Assembly: GCA_963693285.1 (NCBI GenBank)
Contig: OY848922.1
Coordinates: forward strand, 1,786,923 to 1,850,922
Direction: 5' to 3'
Origin: Xestospongia muta
Taxonomy: Eukaryota > Porifera > Demospongiae > Haplosclerida > Petrosiidae
Length of the DNA stretch: 64,000 nucleotides
Below the pieces are notes generated by a model. The model had not been told where the DNA came from and made no database searches. It saw only the letters and a list, made by a program, of their open reading frames with translations. Both the position numbers and the translations under genes were made by a program. Position 1 is the stretch's first letter; each line of letters opens with the position of its first letter. This document shows, one piece after another, positions 12,363-24,193 of this stretch.

Positions 12363-15219
12363 TTAAATGAATTCATTACTGATAGGATTCTTTCTTGAGG
12401 TAAAAGTACAAGGGATTTGTCCAAGTGGTCTTGTGGTAAGTTGATGTTCACATTTCAACTGGTAGTTATCTGGTAAAGTCAAACTGAAACGATGAAAAAG
12501 TAAAGCCAGGATCACTTTAGCTTCCATCTAATAGATATACACAAGTCTCATGTCACACATAGAAAGTGTCAATTGTCCAATAATCCATTATCTAAACAGT
12601 ATATGTATACATACCATAGCAAACCCACGTCCAATACAAGATCGATATCCAATTCCAAATGGAAAATAGACATAAGGACTTGGTCTGTTAAAAACAAATC
12701 AATTCACAATATGTTATCAAGTCTAACCGTTTTTGTCCAGGTTCAAAACGACTTGGATCAAATTTTAAAGGATCTTGAAAATTTTCTGGACTTCTATGAG
12801 TACCCCATCCAAAAGTCTAAAATAATGACAACATACTAGCTAATGAAAGTGTACGTTAAACTTGCCACTATCCATGTGTGTTTTGGTATCTTGTAATCAC
12901 ACAATGTTATCTCTTCAATATTCTTTCTCAACACATTACCAAAAGGATAAAGCCTTAACGTTTCTTCTAAAACCTATCCAAGTGACCGGATAAAATTGCG
13001 TTAAATCTTCATTAGAACTTACAGCTGTCATATAGACCAGTTTATCCAAGTCTTCATAGGAAACAGTCTCTTTATCACTCAATACCTCATCAATCTCGGC
13101 TACTACTCTTAATATTACATCATTGTCATACAACATTAACTAAAATTGGACAATACAAACCTTTCAAATATCTCAGGATGTTGGAGTAACAGTACTAAGG
13201 CAAATGAAAGTGCATTTGAAGTGGTCTCTTGGCCTATTTTATTTCAAATACACTATAATTCACATGTATCTATCCAGAGTCTTACCAGCAATATAGAAAG
13301 CAGCAAAGTCATCTACCAAATCTTCTATTGTTAAATCATCATTTTTTACTGTTTAACTATTGTATAGAGTTACAGGTATAATGTTTTCACTGGCTTACAT
13401 GTGAGACTGAGAATATTAGTCAAAATATCTTGAGGCACTTCTTGTTTATTTTCAATAGCTTTAATTCTCTTTTCTATACAATGTCTACCAACATCACGTA
13501 ATTGACGTGCTGTGGTAGTATATTTAGAGGCTAAAAATGGTTTAAAGTACTAAAGGAAATAAATATTAATCATGAAACACTGTTTTTTATTTACTGGTAG
13601 TAAAGGGTTTCGCATGTGACGTTCAATTCCTTCTAAGGTGTTTCTAATAGGATAAAGTAGACCTTTATCTCCAATGAGAGATTGAACATAAGGATCTTTA
13701 GAAAAGTCAGTACCAAAAGCAACCTATTACAAACATTATTCACAACAAAAATACTTTGGTTCTACCCAGCTAATGACTTGTGAAGCGGTAATAGCAAACA
13801 GTTCCTTCATATCAACTGTAGTCTGACCATCAGCACAAATTTTTAGATGGTCAATAAGGACTCGTTGAATCACTTCATTAAAATGAGGTACAAGAGTTTG
13901 AAGATAACTAGAAATGTTCATTGACTGTTTGTTTGTAATTCTAAATGTATACCTTCTACCAAATGATGGATCAAAAGTACGTCTTCGATTTTTCCAGTCA
14001 TTATATGCTGAAACTGTAAATATACTTTTACCAAGAAATCTGTAAATTGAGTAAATATTATATATAATAATTGTTTTGTGTACCTCTCTCGATTCCAAAC
14101 AGAAGTAAAACTAGTGATCAATGGTTTAACACATTTAATTGTGGAGACCACCTTTAAAATAGGAAAAATATCAATTTGAAATAGTGTAGTTTTAGAATAG
14201 TAAAGATTCACTGGTACAGTGCAAAGGTGCATCTTTATAGCCTTAAAAAGCATTATGTTATTTCAACAATGTTTTGGTTACCATATTTTCATCAATACAA
14301 TATGTGGTTAATTATTGAGTTAACTATGAAGCCAAACAGTGTAACATAGAGCCAAAGCACAGTGAGAGAAGCCATGAGGTATACTATTTCAACAAAGTAT
14401 CTGTAACCAACCAGTAGTCACATGCATACAAGCTCTAGTATAACATCACATGGTTGACTGTATTGACATAATCTATATATTATATACTAAAAAAAGGAAA
14501 AATTCTTTTATCAAATTGTAATCTATATAATCATGCGACAGGTTGAAATAACACACTGATTCTTACAGTGCTATATACATTGCGTATCATGGTAAGTTCT
14601 TTTGAACTCTACATATTTGGTAAGCCTACAGTTAGAGTTAAGTGTTAATGTGACAGTTTTTATGCGTTGGTCATCATTAGTGCCAATAGCAGAACTTTAT
14701 GACACCTTGTACCTGTATTTTTACTATTTTAATATTGAGCATAAGATTTTTCCCTGACCTTGATAGCTTCACGGTCAGATATTACAATCCATACAGTATG
14801 AAATGTCCACCAACAAAAGATCGGACCACACTCCTTTTGCCTGTATTAATAGCTAGTGAAAGAAACATTGTTATCCAATGACTAACCACTTCATCAATAT
14901 CTCCCAAATAAAAGTGCCTTTCTTCATCTCTGAAGAAAGAATTGGTAAATGACCAAAATAAAACCTAAATAATAACAATTAATGAAACTGAACTTAAGCA
15001 TTCAGGGAGAGCTAAACCTCAAACAAACTGTGCATTATATATAATATACGTATATAGAGCACACATACATGTATACTTTCAGTCTTACCAACGTCCTTTT
15101 GGTGTAGGAATATGAGCATATTGTCTATGAAGAATAAACACATAAATAGTGTAGATCAGTAGTAGAAGCACGCAAGTTAGAAGTAGTAAGAGAGTAAACG
15201 TGCTAGTGAAAGACTCCAT
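12363..15219 (-). CDS. Cytochrome P450, CYP46-like (copy A)
   Basis: Membrane-bound haem monooxygenase, probably in the ER. Fifteen exons (minus, 5' to 3'): 15089-15219, 14887-14964, 14759-14840, 14084-14151, 13953-14039, 13766-13907, 13595-13723, 13399-13549, 13286-13348, 13161-13233, 13023-13107, 12866-12973, 12728-12816, 12615-12684, 12363-12527. They join in frame to 506 aa. Seen: N-terminal hydrophobic anchor followed by the hinge HIPTPKGRW, I-helix AGQETT, ExxR as EETLR (about 367-370), PSRF, and the haem loop FGIGYRSCIG (Cys about 445). The haem loop and C-terminal helix most resemble CYP46 (sterol 24-hydroxylase) and clan-4 P450s; the substrate is unknown. Exon positions and phases equal those of copies B and C, but the protein is clearly more diverged. 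The exon ending at 12866 uses a GC donor (GTG|GCAAGT). Confidence 0.93.
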
Positions 15220-15293
15220 TTGTTGTTATCGATAGTAGTAATTAAATTATCGTTAGCTCTAGTCTCATACCCAAACCGAAAGTGCAATTAAAT
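15220..15293. promoter_or_regulatory. Head-to-head spacer between P450 copy A and the P450 pseudogene
   Basis: Only 74 bp separate the ATG of copy A (minus) from the ATG-containing first exon of the decayed P450 (plus). Any core promoter of copy A must lie here or inside the pseudogene's first exon. No TATA box is obvious; assignment is from position only. Confidence 0.4.
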
Positions 15294-16392
15294 ATGGACT
15301 TCTTGTCTTTAGTTCCTGTTGTCCTGATAGCTCCTGTAGTAACTTGTATGTTTCTACTACTGATCTATACAGTTTATGTGTTCGTTCTTCACAGACAATA
15401 TGCTCATATTCCTACACCTAAAGGAGCTTGGTAAGACAGTTTGTAACTTCTATTAGAGAAGTATTATGTTTATTAAATGTTTTGTTTATGACACAGGTTC
15501 TATTTTGGTCATTTGCCTACTTCAATTTTAATCCTCATCCTCTAAACTCTAAATATTAAAGGGACTGTACTGGGGTACAAATGACAAAGATAGTAGCACC
15601 AGAAATGCATGCTGGTTACTATATATCACATTGATTTTAATAGTGCCCTTACTAATATTGAGTAATGGACTGCACCACAATGTAAAAATTAATATGTTAT
15701 TTTAACAATTAATTTGTACTTTACATTGGTGTATTACTATGGAATCTAGAATTTCTGTGAATTACTCACAGTATAATTTGTTGCTTTGTAAAAACACAAC
15801 ACATCAATAAATTATATAGTTAGTAATTCACAGAGATTCTATATTCCATAGTAATCCATCCATATAATGTACAAATTAGTTGTTAAAATGACACGTTAAT
15901 TTTTACAATGTAATTATATATATTAACAATCTGACATGATACATATAACAATCTCTCTCTCTCTGTGTATATGTTAATAATATTGATCTTCACACTTGGT
16001 ACTCATCTTAATCTATAATATTTTGATGATACTATTATTTTAAACTATTATTAGGTTATTTTAAACTAGTACAAAAACAGTTACTTATAATTAATTTATT
16101 ATAAAATTATTAAGTTTATTATATTATTATTAGCAGACCAAGTCCATGTGTTTATTTTCCATTTGGAATTGGACATTGTACTTGTATAGGACATGTGTGT
16201 GCAATGGTGATAACAAAGCACTTTTTTTTTCATTATTATTTAAATTTTCAATTGACAATATTATTCTACATCTGATCTCATTAGATGAAAACTAAAATTG
16301 TCTTTGCTCTTTTACTTCATCAATTCATGTTGAATCTACCTAATGACTACCAGTTGAAATTAGAGTATCATCTCAACTACAAAATCACGTGA
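15294..16392 (+). pseudogene. Decayed CYP46-like P450 (copy psi)
   Basis: Plus-strand P450 remnant. Exon 1 (15294-15430) is intact with anchor and HIPTPKGAW hinge; exon 2 begins at 15497 (FYFGHLP) but loses similarity after about 25 codons and has no matching donor. Exons 3-13 are absent. Near 16.1 kb the haem-loop exon (16137-16206, 70 bp, same phase as in the intact genes) and the last exon (16285-16392, ending in TGA) survive. In the haem loop the conserved Arg before the Cys region is Cys (FGIGHCTCIG). A palindromic element occupies part of the deleted middle. Exon 1 is closest to copies B and C and not to its neighbour copy A. Confidence 0.9.
15678..15912. mobile_element. Foldback/MITE-like element (family 1)
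   Basis: Roughly 90-bp inverted arms meet at a short centre. The left arm contains caatgtaaaaattaa and attactatggaatctagaat; the right arm carries the reverse complements (ttaatttttacaatg, attctatattccatagtaat). No coding capacity. It sits in the deleted middle of the P450 pseudogene. A degraded relative lies at 32224-32386. Confidence 0.75.
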
Positions 16393-16623
16393 TGAATTTC
16401 TTTGTACTATCAATTCGAAAAGACTAGAAATTATTTCACAGATTTTATTATGTATACTAATAGTCAAATGAGTTAGCCCATCCCCTTTTTGATAAGCTGA
16501 TGAGTAGAGGCTTATCAAAAAAAAGGAGGGGTTAGCTTACTAGATTGTACCATATATAATATAGACTTCGAGGTCACATAGTTTATATATTTATGCTAGT
16601 GTAGTATACTAGAGATATTGTAA

Positions 16624-18474
16624 ATGAAAACCACCCCCATAAATCTAAAAGGTGTGTCATTAGCAAACCTAATGATTCAACTAAGAACTGTTGCCATCCT
16701 TTTTGTGTCCTATCTGTTTGTTAGAATAGCCATTTGGGATCCCAGCAAGACAACTTTGAGAGTAGGCTATGCCAATGAATATGATTACATCATTGTGGGT
16801 GGTGGATCAGCTGGATGTGTCTTAGCAAATAGGCTCTCTGAAAATCCCAATGTCACTGTACTATTAATAGAAGCTGGAGGGATGGATGATCATCGTTATA
16901 TTCATATACCAGGTGCTTTTCCAAATCTACAAGAAACATCACTAGATTGGCAATATGTTACTGTACCACAGAAGAATTCAAACCAGGCAATGAAAAAACA
17001 GCAATCATATTGGCCTAGGGGTAAAGTACTAGGTGGATCTTCCTCTATCAATGCCATGATTCACATACGAGGTAGTCCTAAGGACTATGATCGTTGGGAG
17101 AAGGTGTATGGAGCAAAGGGGTGGAATTGGAATGATGTCTTTCCATATTTTAAGAAATCTGAAGATTGGAGAGGAAGTGGTGGTGATGAGGGTTATCATG
17201 GCAATGGTGGACCTTTACGAGTAGAGAATGCTAAGTACAAAACACCTAGTGCTCACTGGTTTATGTCAGCTGCTAAGGAAGCTGGTTTTAAAGTGACAGA
17301 TCCAAATGGCAAAACACAAGAGGGCGTAGGGTATACTCAAGTGACACATAAAAATGGAGCTCGTTGGAGTACAGCTCAGGCATATTTACATCCAGTTAGA
17401 TGGAGGGACAACTTGTTTCTTCTTTTACGTACTCATGTTATCAAGTTAGAATTACATGGTAAAAAGGCTACAGGGGTGCTTTTAAGAGATGAAGTAAGTG
17501 GAAAACAAAGGATAATCAGAGCAAGAAGAGAAATTATATTATCAGCAGGTACTGTGGGTAGTACCCATATCCTTCTCCTATCAGGGATAGGTCCAGCTGA
17601 ACATTTGAAAGAAGCACAAATCCCAGTTGTACAAGACTTACCTGTAGGTGAGAATTTACAAGACCATTTGATGTTGGCCATAACTTATCTAGCACACAAC
17701 ATCTCTCTATATAGTGGACTGACCTACTCTAAACCAGTTGGTGAATCTTTTAAAAGTATTCTTCAATATTTATTGTTTCAAGATGGTATGATAGCAGGAA
17801 ATATAATTGAGGCAAACTTGTTTCAGAAAACTGACCTGTCAAGTGAAGATGAAGGAGCTGCTGACTTACAAATTATTTATTTTGGAGGAGCACCTGCTAA
17901 GGAACATATCGATAAATCGGGAGTTATTCCTCTCTTAGGCAAACTATTTTTTGGTTCTCATGTAGAAAATGAAAATGGTTATGTCAGTGGGATGACATTT
18001 TTACCTATTGGATTACATCCCAAGAGTAGAGGAACTATAAAACTTAACGTAAGAAGACCAGAGGCTATGCCTTTAATATCTCCTAATTATCTGGATCACC
18101 CTGATGATGTTGAAGTATTTGTACGAGGTGTTCGAATTGTACAGAAATTACTCAACACTTCTGTATATAACAATATATCTCTCTATTGTCCTGCTCTTGA
18201 TGTTCGGAATCCATTTTCAAAAGACTCAGATGATTTTTGGCGCTGGTATACTCGTCAGATTGCTGGTACCGCCTACCATGCTTCAGGAACATGTCGAATG
18301 GGAAGTAAGGAAGATAAGGCAGCTGTTGTTGATCCACAGCTAAGAGTAAGAGGTATTGAGAACTTACGTATTGTTGATGCCTCTGTAATGCCTGAAATTA
18401 TCTCTGGTAACACTAATGCACCTGTTATTATGATAGCTGAGAAAGCTTCTGACTTGATTAAAGAAGATCAGTAA
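16624..18474 (+). CDS. GMC oxidoreductase 1 (choline/glucose dehydrogenase-like)
   Basis: Intronless gene for a 616-aa FAD-dependent oxidoreductase. An N-terminal hydrophobic segment (about residues 25-42, IAIWDP at its end) suggests a membrane anchor or signal. The ADP-binding fold is YIIVGGGSAGCVLANRLSE with LLIEAG; the GMC signature 1 is WPRGKVLGGSSSINAMIHI; signature 2 is GTVGSTHILLLSGIGP; the C-terminal active site is YHASGTCRMG followed by SGNTNAPVIMIAE. The YHAS sequence departs from the usual YHPV found in GMC2, though the catalytic His is kept. GMC enzymes oxidise alcohols or sugars with oxygen or quinone acceptors; the substrate is unknown. It forms a tandem pair with GMC2 inside the P450 cluster. 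Confidence 0.93.
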   Translation: MKTTPINLKGVSLANLMIQLRTVAILFVSYLFVRIAIWDPSKTTLRVGYANEYDYIIVGGGSAGCVLANRLSENPNVTVLLIEAGGMDDHRYIHIPGAFPNLQETSLDWQYVTVPQKNSNQAMKKQQSYWPRGKVLGGSSSINAMIHIRGSPKDYDRWEKVYGAKGWNWNDVFPYFKKSEDWRGSGGDEGYHGNGGPLRVENAKYKTPSAHWFMSAAKEAGFKVTDPNGKTQEGVGYTQVTHKNGARWSTAQAYLHPVRWRDNLFLLLRTHVIKLELHGKKATGVLLRDEVSGKQRIIRARREIILSAGTVGSTHILLLSGIGPAEHLKEAQIPVVQDLPVGENLQDHLMLAITYLAHNISLYSGLTYSKPVGESFKSILQYLLFQDGMIAGNIIEANLFQKTDLSSEDEGAADLQIIYFGGAPAKEHIDKSGVIPLLGKLFFGSHVENENGYVSGMTFLPIGLHPKSRGTIKLNVRRPEAMPLISPNYLDHPDDVEVFVRGVRIVQKLLNTSVYNNISLYCPALDVRNPFSKDSDDFWRWYTRQIAGTAYHASGTCRMGSKEDKAAVVDPQLRVRGIENLRIVDASVMPEIISGNTNAPVIMIAEKASDLIKEDQ

Positions 18475-18747
18475 CAAGTGTTTTGTTATAAAGTTTATTG
18501 ATCTTTAATAATTTTTAATAGAAATTGAGTGTCATTTTTATTTTCTTGCTGCTATACTGTTAATTATCAACAAGAAGTTGTATCTGTTATGGCAGACAAT
18601 AGTGTACGTTAGACAAACTGATAGTTGTGTCAAATAAAGGATGCTTGGAATGGTGCAGCTGCTCAGTAACTGACAGTAGAATATTTGCAGCTAGCTATAA
18701 TTAATTGTAAGCCTCCCACTCACCTAGCGATAGGCGGAGGAAACGAT

Positions 18748-20544
18748 ATGTATACGAGGGCTGTTGCCTTCCTCTTGATATCCTATCTGTTTGTTAGAAT
18801 AGCCATTTGGGATCCCAGCAAGACAACTTTGAGAGTAGGCTATGCCAATGAATATGATTACATCATTGTGGGTGGTGGGTCAGCTGGATGTGTCTTAGCA
18901 AATAGGCTCTCTGAAAATCCCAATGTCACTGTACTATTAATAGAAGCTGGAAGGATGGATGATCATCGTGACATTCACATACCAGGTGCTTATCCAAATC
19001 TACAACAAACATCACTAGATTGGCAATATGTTACTGTACCACAGAAGAATTCAAACCAGGCAATGAAAAAACAGCAATCATATTGGCCTAGGGGTAAAGT
19101 ACTAGGTGGATCTTCCTCTATCAATGCCATGATTCACATACGAGGTAGTCCTAAGGACTATGATCGTTGGGAGAAGGTGTATGGAGCAAAGGGGTGGAGT
19201 TGGAATGATGTCTTCCCATATTTTAAGAAATCTGAAGATTGGGGAGGAAGTGGTGGTGATGAGGGTTATCATGGCAATGGTGGAGCTTTACGAGTAGAGA
19301 ATGCTAAGTACAAAACACCTAGTGCTCACTGGTTTATGTTAGCTGCTAAGGAAGCTGGTTTTAAAGTGACAGATCCAAATGGCAAAACACAAGAGGGCGT
19401 AGGATATACTCAAGTGACACATAAAAATGGAGCTCGTTGGAGTACAGCTCAGGCATATTTACATCCAGTTAGATGGAGGGACAACTTGTTTCTTCTTTTA
19501 CGTACTCATGTTATCAAGTTAGAATTACATGGTAAAAAGGCTACAGGGGTGCTTTTAAGAGATGAAGTAAGTGGAAAACAAAGGATAATCAGAGCAAGAA
19601 GAGAAATTATATTATCAGCAGGTACTGTGGGTAGTACCCATATCCTTCTCCTATCAGGGATAGGTCCAGCTGAACATTTGAAAGAAGCACAAATTCCAGT
19701 TGTACAAGACTTACCTGTAGGTGAGAATTTACAAGACCACTTGGCATTACCTATAAGCTATTTAGCACACAATATATCTCTATACAGTGGACTGACCTAC
19801 TCTAAACCACTTGGTGAATCTGTTAAAAGTATTCTTCAATATTTATTGTTTCAAGATGGTATGATAGCAGGAAATATAATTGAGGCAAACTTGTTTCAGA
19901 AAACTGACCTGTCAAGTGAGGATAAAGGAGCTGACTTGCAAATTTATTATTATGGGGGAACACTTATAAAACCACTGGTTGATCATATTAGAGCTATTCC
20001 TCTCTTGGGCAAACTATTTTTTGGTTCTCATGTAGAAAATGAAAATGGTCATGTCAGTGGGATGACATTTTTACCTGTTGGATTACACCCCAAGAGTAGA
20101 GGAACCATAAAACTAATTGTAAGAAGACCAGAGGCTATGCCTTTAATATCTCCTAATTATCTGGATCATCCTGATGATGTTGAAGTATTTGTACGAGGTG
20201 TTCGAATTGTACAGAAATTACTCAACACTTCTGTATACAACAATATATCTCTCCATTGTCCTGCTCTTGATGTTCGGAATCCATTTCCAAAAGACTCAGA
20301 TGATTTTTGGCGCTGGTATACTCGTCAAATAGCCTGTACTACCTACCATCCAGTGGGGACATGTCGAATGGGAGGGAAAGAAGACAAAGAAGCTGTTGTT
20401 GATCCACAGCTAAGAGTAAGAGGTATTGAGAACTTACGTATTGTTGATGCCTCTGTAATGCCTGAAATTACCTCTGGTAACACTAATGCACCTGTTATTA
20501 TGATAGCTGAGAAAGCTTCTGACTTGATTAAAGGGGTCAATTAA
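18748..20544 (+). CDS. GMC oxidoreductase 2 (tandem paralogue)
   Basis: Intronless, 598 aa from the ATG at 18748; the frame is open upstream to a TTG at 18685, but the anchor segment aligned with GMC1 begins just after this ATG. It carries the same FAD-binding, WPRGKVLGGSSSINAMIHI and GTVGSTHILLLSGIGP motifs, and the canonical active site YHPVGTCRMG. Long stretches are almost identical to GMC1 at the DNA level, while two patches differ sharply (DHLALPISYLAHN versus DHLMLAITYLAHN, and LQIYYYGGTLIKPLVDH versus the corresponding region of GMC1). The stop is 124 bp from the convergent stop of P450 copy B. Probably a recent tandem duplicate; both copies look functional. Confidence 0.92.
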   Translation: MYTRAVAFLLISYLFVRIAIWDPSKTTLRVGYANEYDYIIVGGGSAGCVLANRLSENPNVTVLLIEAGRMDDHRDIHIPGAYPNLQQTSLDWQYVTVPQKNSNQAMKKQQSYWPRGKVLGGSSSINAMIHIRGSPKDYDRWEKVYGAKGWSWNDVFPYFKKSEDWGGSGGDEGYHGNGGALRVENAKYKTPSAHWFMLAAKEAGFKVTDPNGKTQEGVGYTQVTHKNGARWSTAQAYLHPVRWRDNLFLLLRTHVIKLELHGKKATGVLLRDEVSGKQRIIRARREIILSAGTVGSTHILLLSGIGPAEHLKEAQIPVVQDLPVGENLQDHLALPISYLAHNISLYSGLTYSKPLGESVKSILQYLLFQDGMIAGNIIEANLFQKTDLSSEDKGADLQIYYYGGTLIKPLVDHIRAIPLLGKLFFGSHVENENGHVSGMTFLPVGLHPKSRGTIKLIVRRPEAMPLISPNYLDHPDDVEVFVRGVRIVQKLLNTSVYNNISLHCPALDVRNPFPKDSDDFWRWYTRQIACTTYHPVGTCRMGGKEDKEAVVDPQLRVRGIENLRIVDASVMPEITSGNTNAPVIMIAEKASDLIKGVN

Positions 20545-20668
20545 GTGAATAATTGGATCTTTATCATTACACAATTAGTTCTTTAATGATTATTTTTGTT
20601 TAAAAGATAATATCTATGGACCTTTTTGGCAATATAGGGTCTGGAAACTAGTCAATGTGCCAATATTG

Positions 20669-23600
20669 TCAATTGTTTCTTTGTGTTAGTATGCAAGAAA
20701 TTTCAGTAGGTTCTGAAAGTATATCCATATCCAATTTAAACTGGTAATTGTCAGGTAATGACAATGTAAATTGATGTAGTAAAAGGGCTACGATTATTTT
20801 AGCTTCCATCTGTAAGAATCAAAGGATATGTCAGGATTAGATTTTAATAATAATACTTATAATCTCACCATAGCAAACACACGACCTATGCAAGAACGAT
20901 GTCCAAAGCCAAAAGGGAAATAAACATATGGACTTGGTCTATAATGAAATGTGTAAGATACAAAATTCGAAAAATGCCTTTGTTAATTTTATTTACCGTT
21001 TTTGGCCTGATTCAAATCGACTTGGATCAAATATTAGTGGATCTGGGTAAATGTCTGGATTACGATGTGCATTATATGTAGGTATCTGTGTATGTAACAT
21101 AACAACTGATACAATAACAAAATCAACACAATTTACCAAAATAAATGTTCCTTTTGGTATTCTATAACCACAAATTGTGGCACCGTCAATTCCTGAAGAT
21201 TTGACTATAGGTGAAGGAGGAAAAAGCCTCAAAGTCTCTTCTAATACCTAGCGTATGTATAAGGTGCTATAGTTTTTTGAGCAATAATTAGTGTCATACT
21301 TACAGCTGTTGTATATGCCAATTTATCTAAATCCCCTAAAGACACAGTTTCTTTGCCCTCCAGTACTTCATCAATTTCACTTACCACCCTATAGGAGTAA
21401 TCATGATAGACACAAGATATTGATTGTAAGTAGGGTATTTTACAAATAATTAAACACATACCATTAATAGATAAAAAGTATAAATATTTATTGATAGTAC
21501 AAGTAGAAACTGGCTACTAGTCATACCTGTTCAACACATCAGGATGAAGTAGTAATTGAGTCAAAGTGTAAGAGAGTAGTGTAGCTGTAGTTTCTTGACC
21601 TGTAATCATCCAAAAATTATAGTATATTTTCAGTATCAAACAATGTATACCTGCAAAGTAGAAATTCACAAATTGATCAATTAAATCTTCTAATGAAACT
21701 TCATCTTGCTTTGTATCTAACATATAAAATATACAACCACACATTATATATAAGACTTTAGGATATTGTACACAGAATAACTAACTAATAAGACTGAGAA
21801 TATTAGTCAAAATATCTTGAGGCACTTCTTGTTTATTTTCAATAGCTTTAATTCTCTCTTCTATACAATGTCTACCAATATCACGTAATTGACGTGCTGT
21901 GGTAGTATATTTAGAGGCTAAAAACGGTTTCAAATACTACAATAGAAAAAAAAACAATTTTTTAAATATATTGATTCTGTACTCACTGGGATGAAAGGAA
22001 TTTTATTTTGAAGATTAATTCCTTCTATTGTATTGCTTAAGAGATACAGTAGGTCATTGTGTCCAATGAGAGATTGAACAAAGGGGTCTTTGTTGAAGTC
22101 AGTACCAAAGGCAACCTGAAATAGTAGTACTTCCTAGAAAACATTATAAAATTCATGTTTACCCAACTAATAACTTGTAGAGTTGTCTTAGAAATATGTT
22201 TCTTCATATTGACTACTGTCTGACCATCAGAAAAATGTTTAAGAGGATCAATAAGTGTTTGTATAGTCACTTCATTAAAACGAGGTACAAGACTTTGAAG
22301 ATAACTGAAGGAAGAACTATATAGTAAGCTAATTAACAATAGAAAACTACTTTCGTCCAAAAGAAGGATCAAACACTCGTCTTTGTTCTTTCCATTTATC
22401 ATAATTTTGAACAGTTGCTAGACTTTGACCAAGAAATCTAGAAATTTATGATCACAAAAAATGTACTATAATAATCATTTAATCAAACCTCTGTTTATTC
22501 CAGATATAGTTACACACCTGCAAATTTGGTTTTGGGTGTTTACTTAAGGCAAGCTCCTAAATAAATAAAACTTACTATAGACAAGCATTGTATAAATTTT
22601 CCTTACTGTACCTCAGATAGAGCCATCCTTACATTTCCTCAACAATGAAATTTTCTATATTACTATTAACTGATGGCCTGGCCTGCCTATTATCTTAAGT
22701 AGGTCCAATGTAATTAGCTATTTCTATTTAATAGCTAAATTAATTCAAGTGGGTGTGCCATTAATACCAAATACATTTAAGACGTCACTAATAATTATGC
22801 CTTCATTAATTAATTTACAACATTCACAGGTGCTGAAAGGTTAATTGTGCTCTAAGAACATCTTATTTTGTTATGTACCTTGATACCTTCAGGATCAATC
22901 ATAACAATTTGAGTAGTATGAAATTTCCACCAAACTAGTATAGGACCACACTCATCAATCCTATGATATGATATGATAATATGATAAAGAAAGACTTTTA
23001 AAGAGTCTTGCTTAGAGAATATAGTAGACTATATACCTGGACCCTTTGGTCTGTGAAGAAGAGTTATCATCTAATAATAAGCCTTATTTAGTTTTTTATC
23101 CTAACTATATACAAAGAGTTAATTTTGAAATCAATATGTTAATGCTGTTCTTATGATAATTTTTATGAAAGGATTGATATTTCCTAAGCAATTGTTAAAA
23201 AGCATTCATATAAATTAGCCTTCATGTAAAAGGCTTCATATAAATTAGCTTACATATAAATTAATGTCTATAATCTCCCATTAAGGAATCACTCCCAGCT
23301 GAAAGGTCAAATTTAATGAACAATAGTTCCAATTTTGTTTATTCTAACCTAATTTAAGGTCTAAATTCAAAATGTAAGAATTAAGTATGGATAGATAACA
23401 TGAGAGTGAAGACATAACAAGAGAGTAGAAGGATACCTTATTAGTGTTGACTCCAGACCTACATGCAAGTGTAGGTCTAGGGAGTAGGGACAAGAGTAGA
23501 TACGTTATAACTTACCACATCTGCAATATATCCCAAAACGTTGTTCCCTTTCTCCGTGCCGAAATTAAAGCAGGCAAATGACCAAAATAGAACCTGTGTC

Positions 23601-23780
23601 ATAACAAAACATTTAATAAGCATAATACTTCTCTAATAGAAGTTACAAACTGTCTTACCAAGCTCCTTTAGGTGTAGGAATATGAGCATATTGTCTATGA
23701 AGAACGAGTACATAAACTGTGTAGACCAGTAGTAGAAACACACAGGTTACTACAGGAGCTATCAGGACAACAGCAAACAT
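20669..23780 (-). CDS. Cytochrome P450, CYP46-like (copy B)
   Basis: Fifteen exons (minus): 23659-23780, 23516-23593, 22879-22960, 22489-22556, 22351-22437, 22163-22304, 21987-22115, 21786-21936, 21651-21716, 21527-21599, 21304-21388, 21137-21247, 20997-21085, 20869-20938, 20669-20809. They join without a stop to 497 aa. Seen: anchor (MFAVVLIAPVVTCVFLLL), hinge HIPTPKGAW, I-helix AGQETT (about 308-313), EETLR (365-368), PSRF, and FGFGHRSCIG with the haem-ligand Cys at about 444. A 16-base open remnant near 22610-22626 looks like an exon but breaks the frame and is left in the intron. Near-duplicate of copy C; both differ from copy A over the whole length. Convergent with GMC2. Confidence 0.93.
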
Positions 23781-24193
23781 ATTGTATAGGAAGCTAAGAA
23801 GAACACGTTGTAATAACATCCACGTGAATAAAAATAACGAATATTATTAAAAGGTCAATAAAAAAGTGCAGACAACTCCTCATTCTATATATGGGTTTTT
23901 CAACTCCCACTCGCTAATGCGGAGAAGGCCTATGAACACACCTCATTAATTAGACTGAACAAGATGGAGGATCAGCCATTAGCCGGAGAAGGTTATCCAA
24001 ATTTTAATCCCTTCCTTTAATTTTTATTGCATTCTCTCGTGTGAGCAGAAGTTACACGTTGTGGATTGATAGAGTATTTAAGTAAGGATTTTATTTGTTG
24101 TAACATAAAAAAGAGACAATAATATTTTGCATTAGTAATATATATGACATGAACACAATAAAACAAATATTTTGACACAAGCAGACAACTATA

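Noticed and set aside
22607..22627. Exon-like segment (MALSE) in P450 copy B, with a similar one in copy C
   Set aside because: Including it shifts the frame or introduces a stop; joining the exon ending in ATCAAG directly to the ELALSKHPKPN exon keeps the frame and matches copy A's exon structure.
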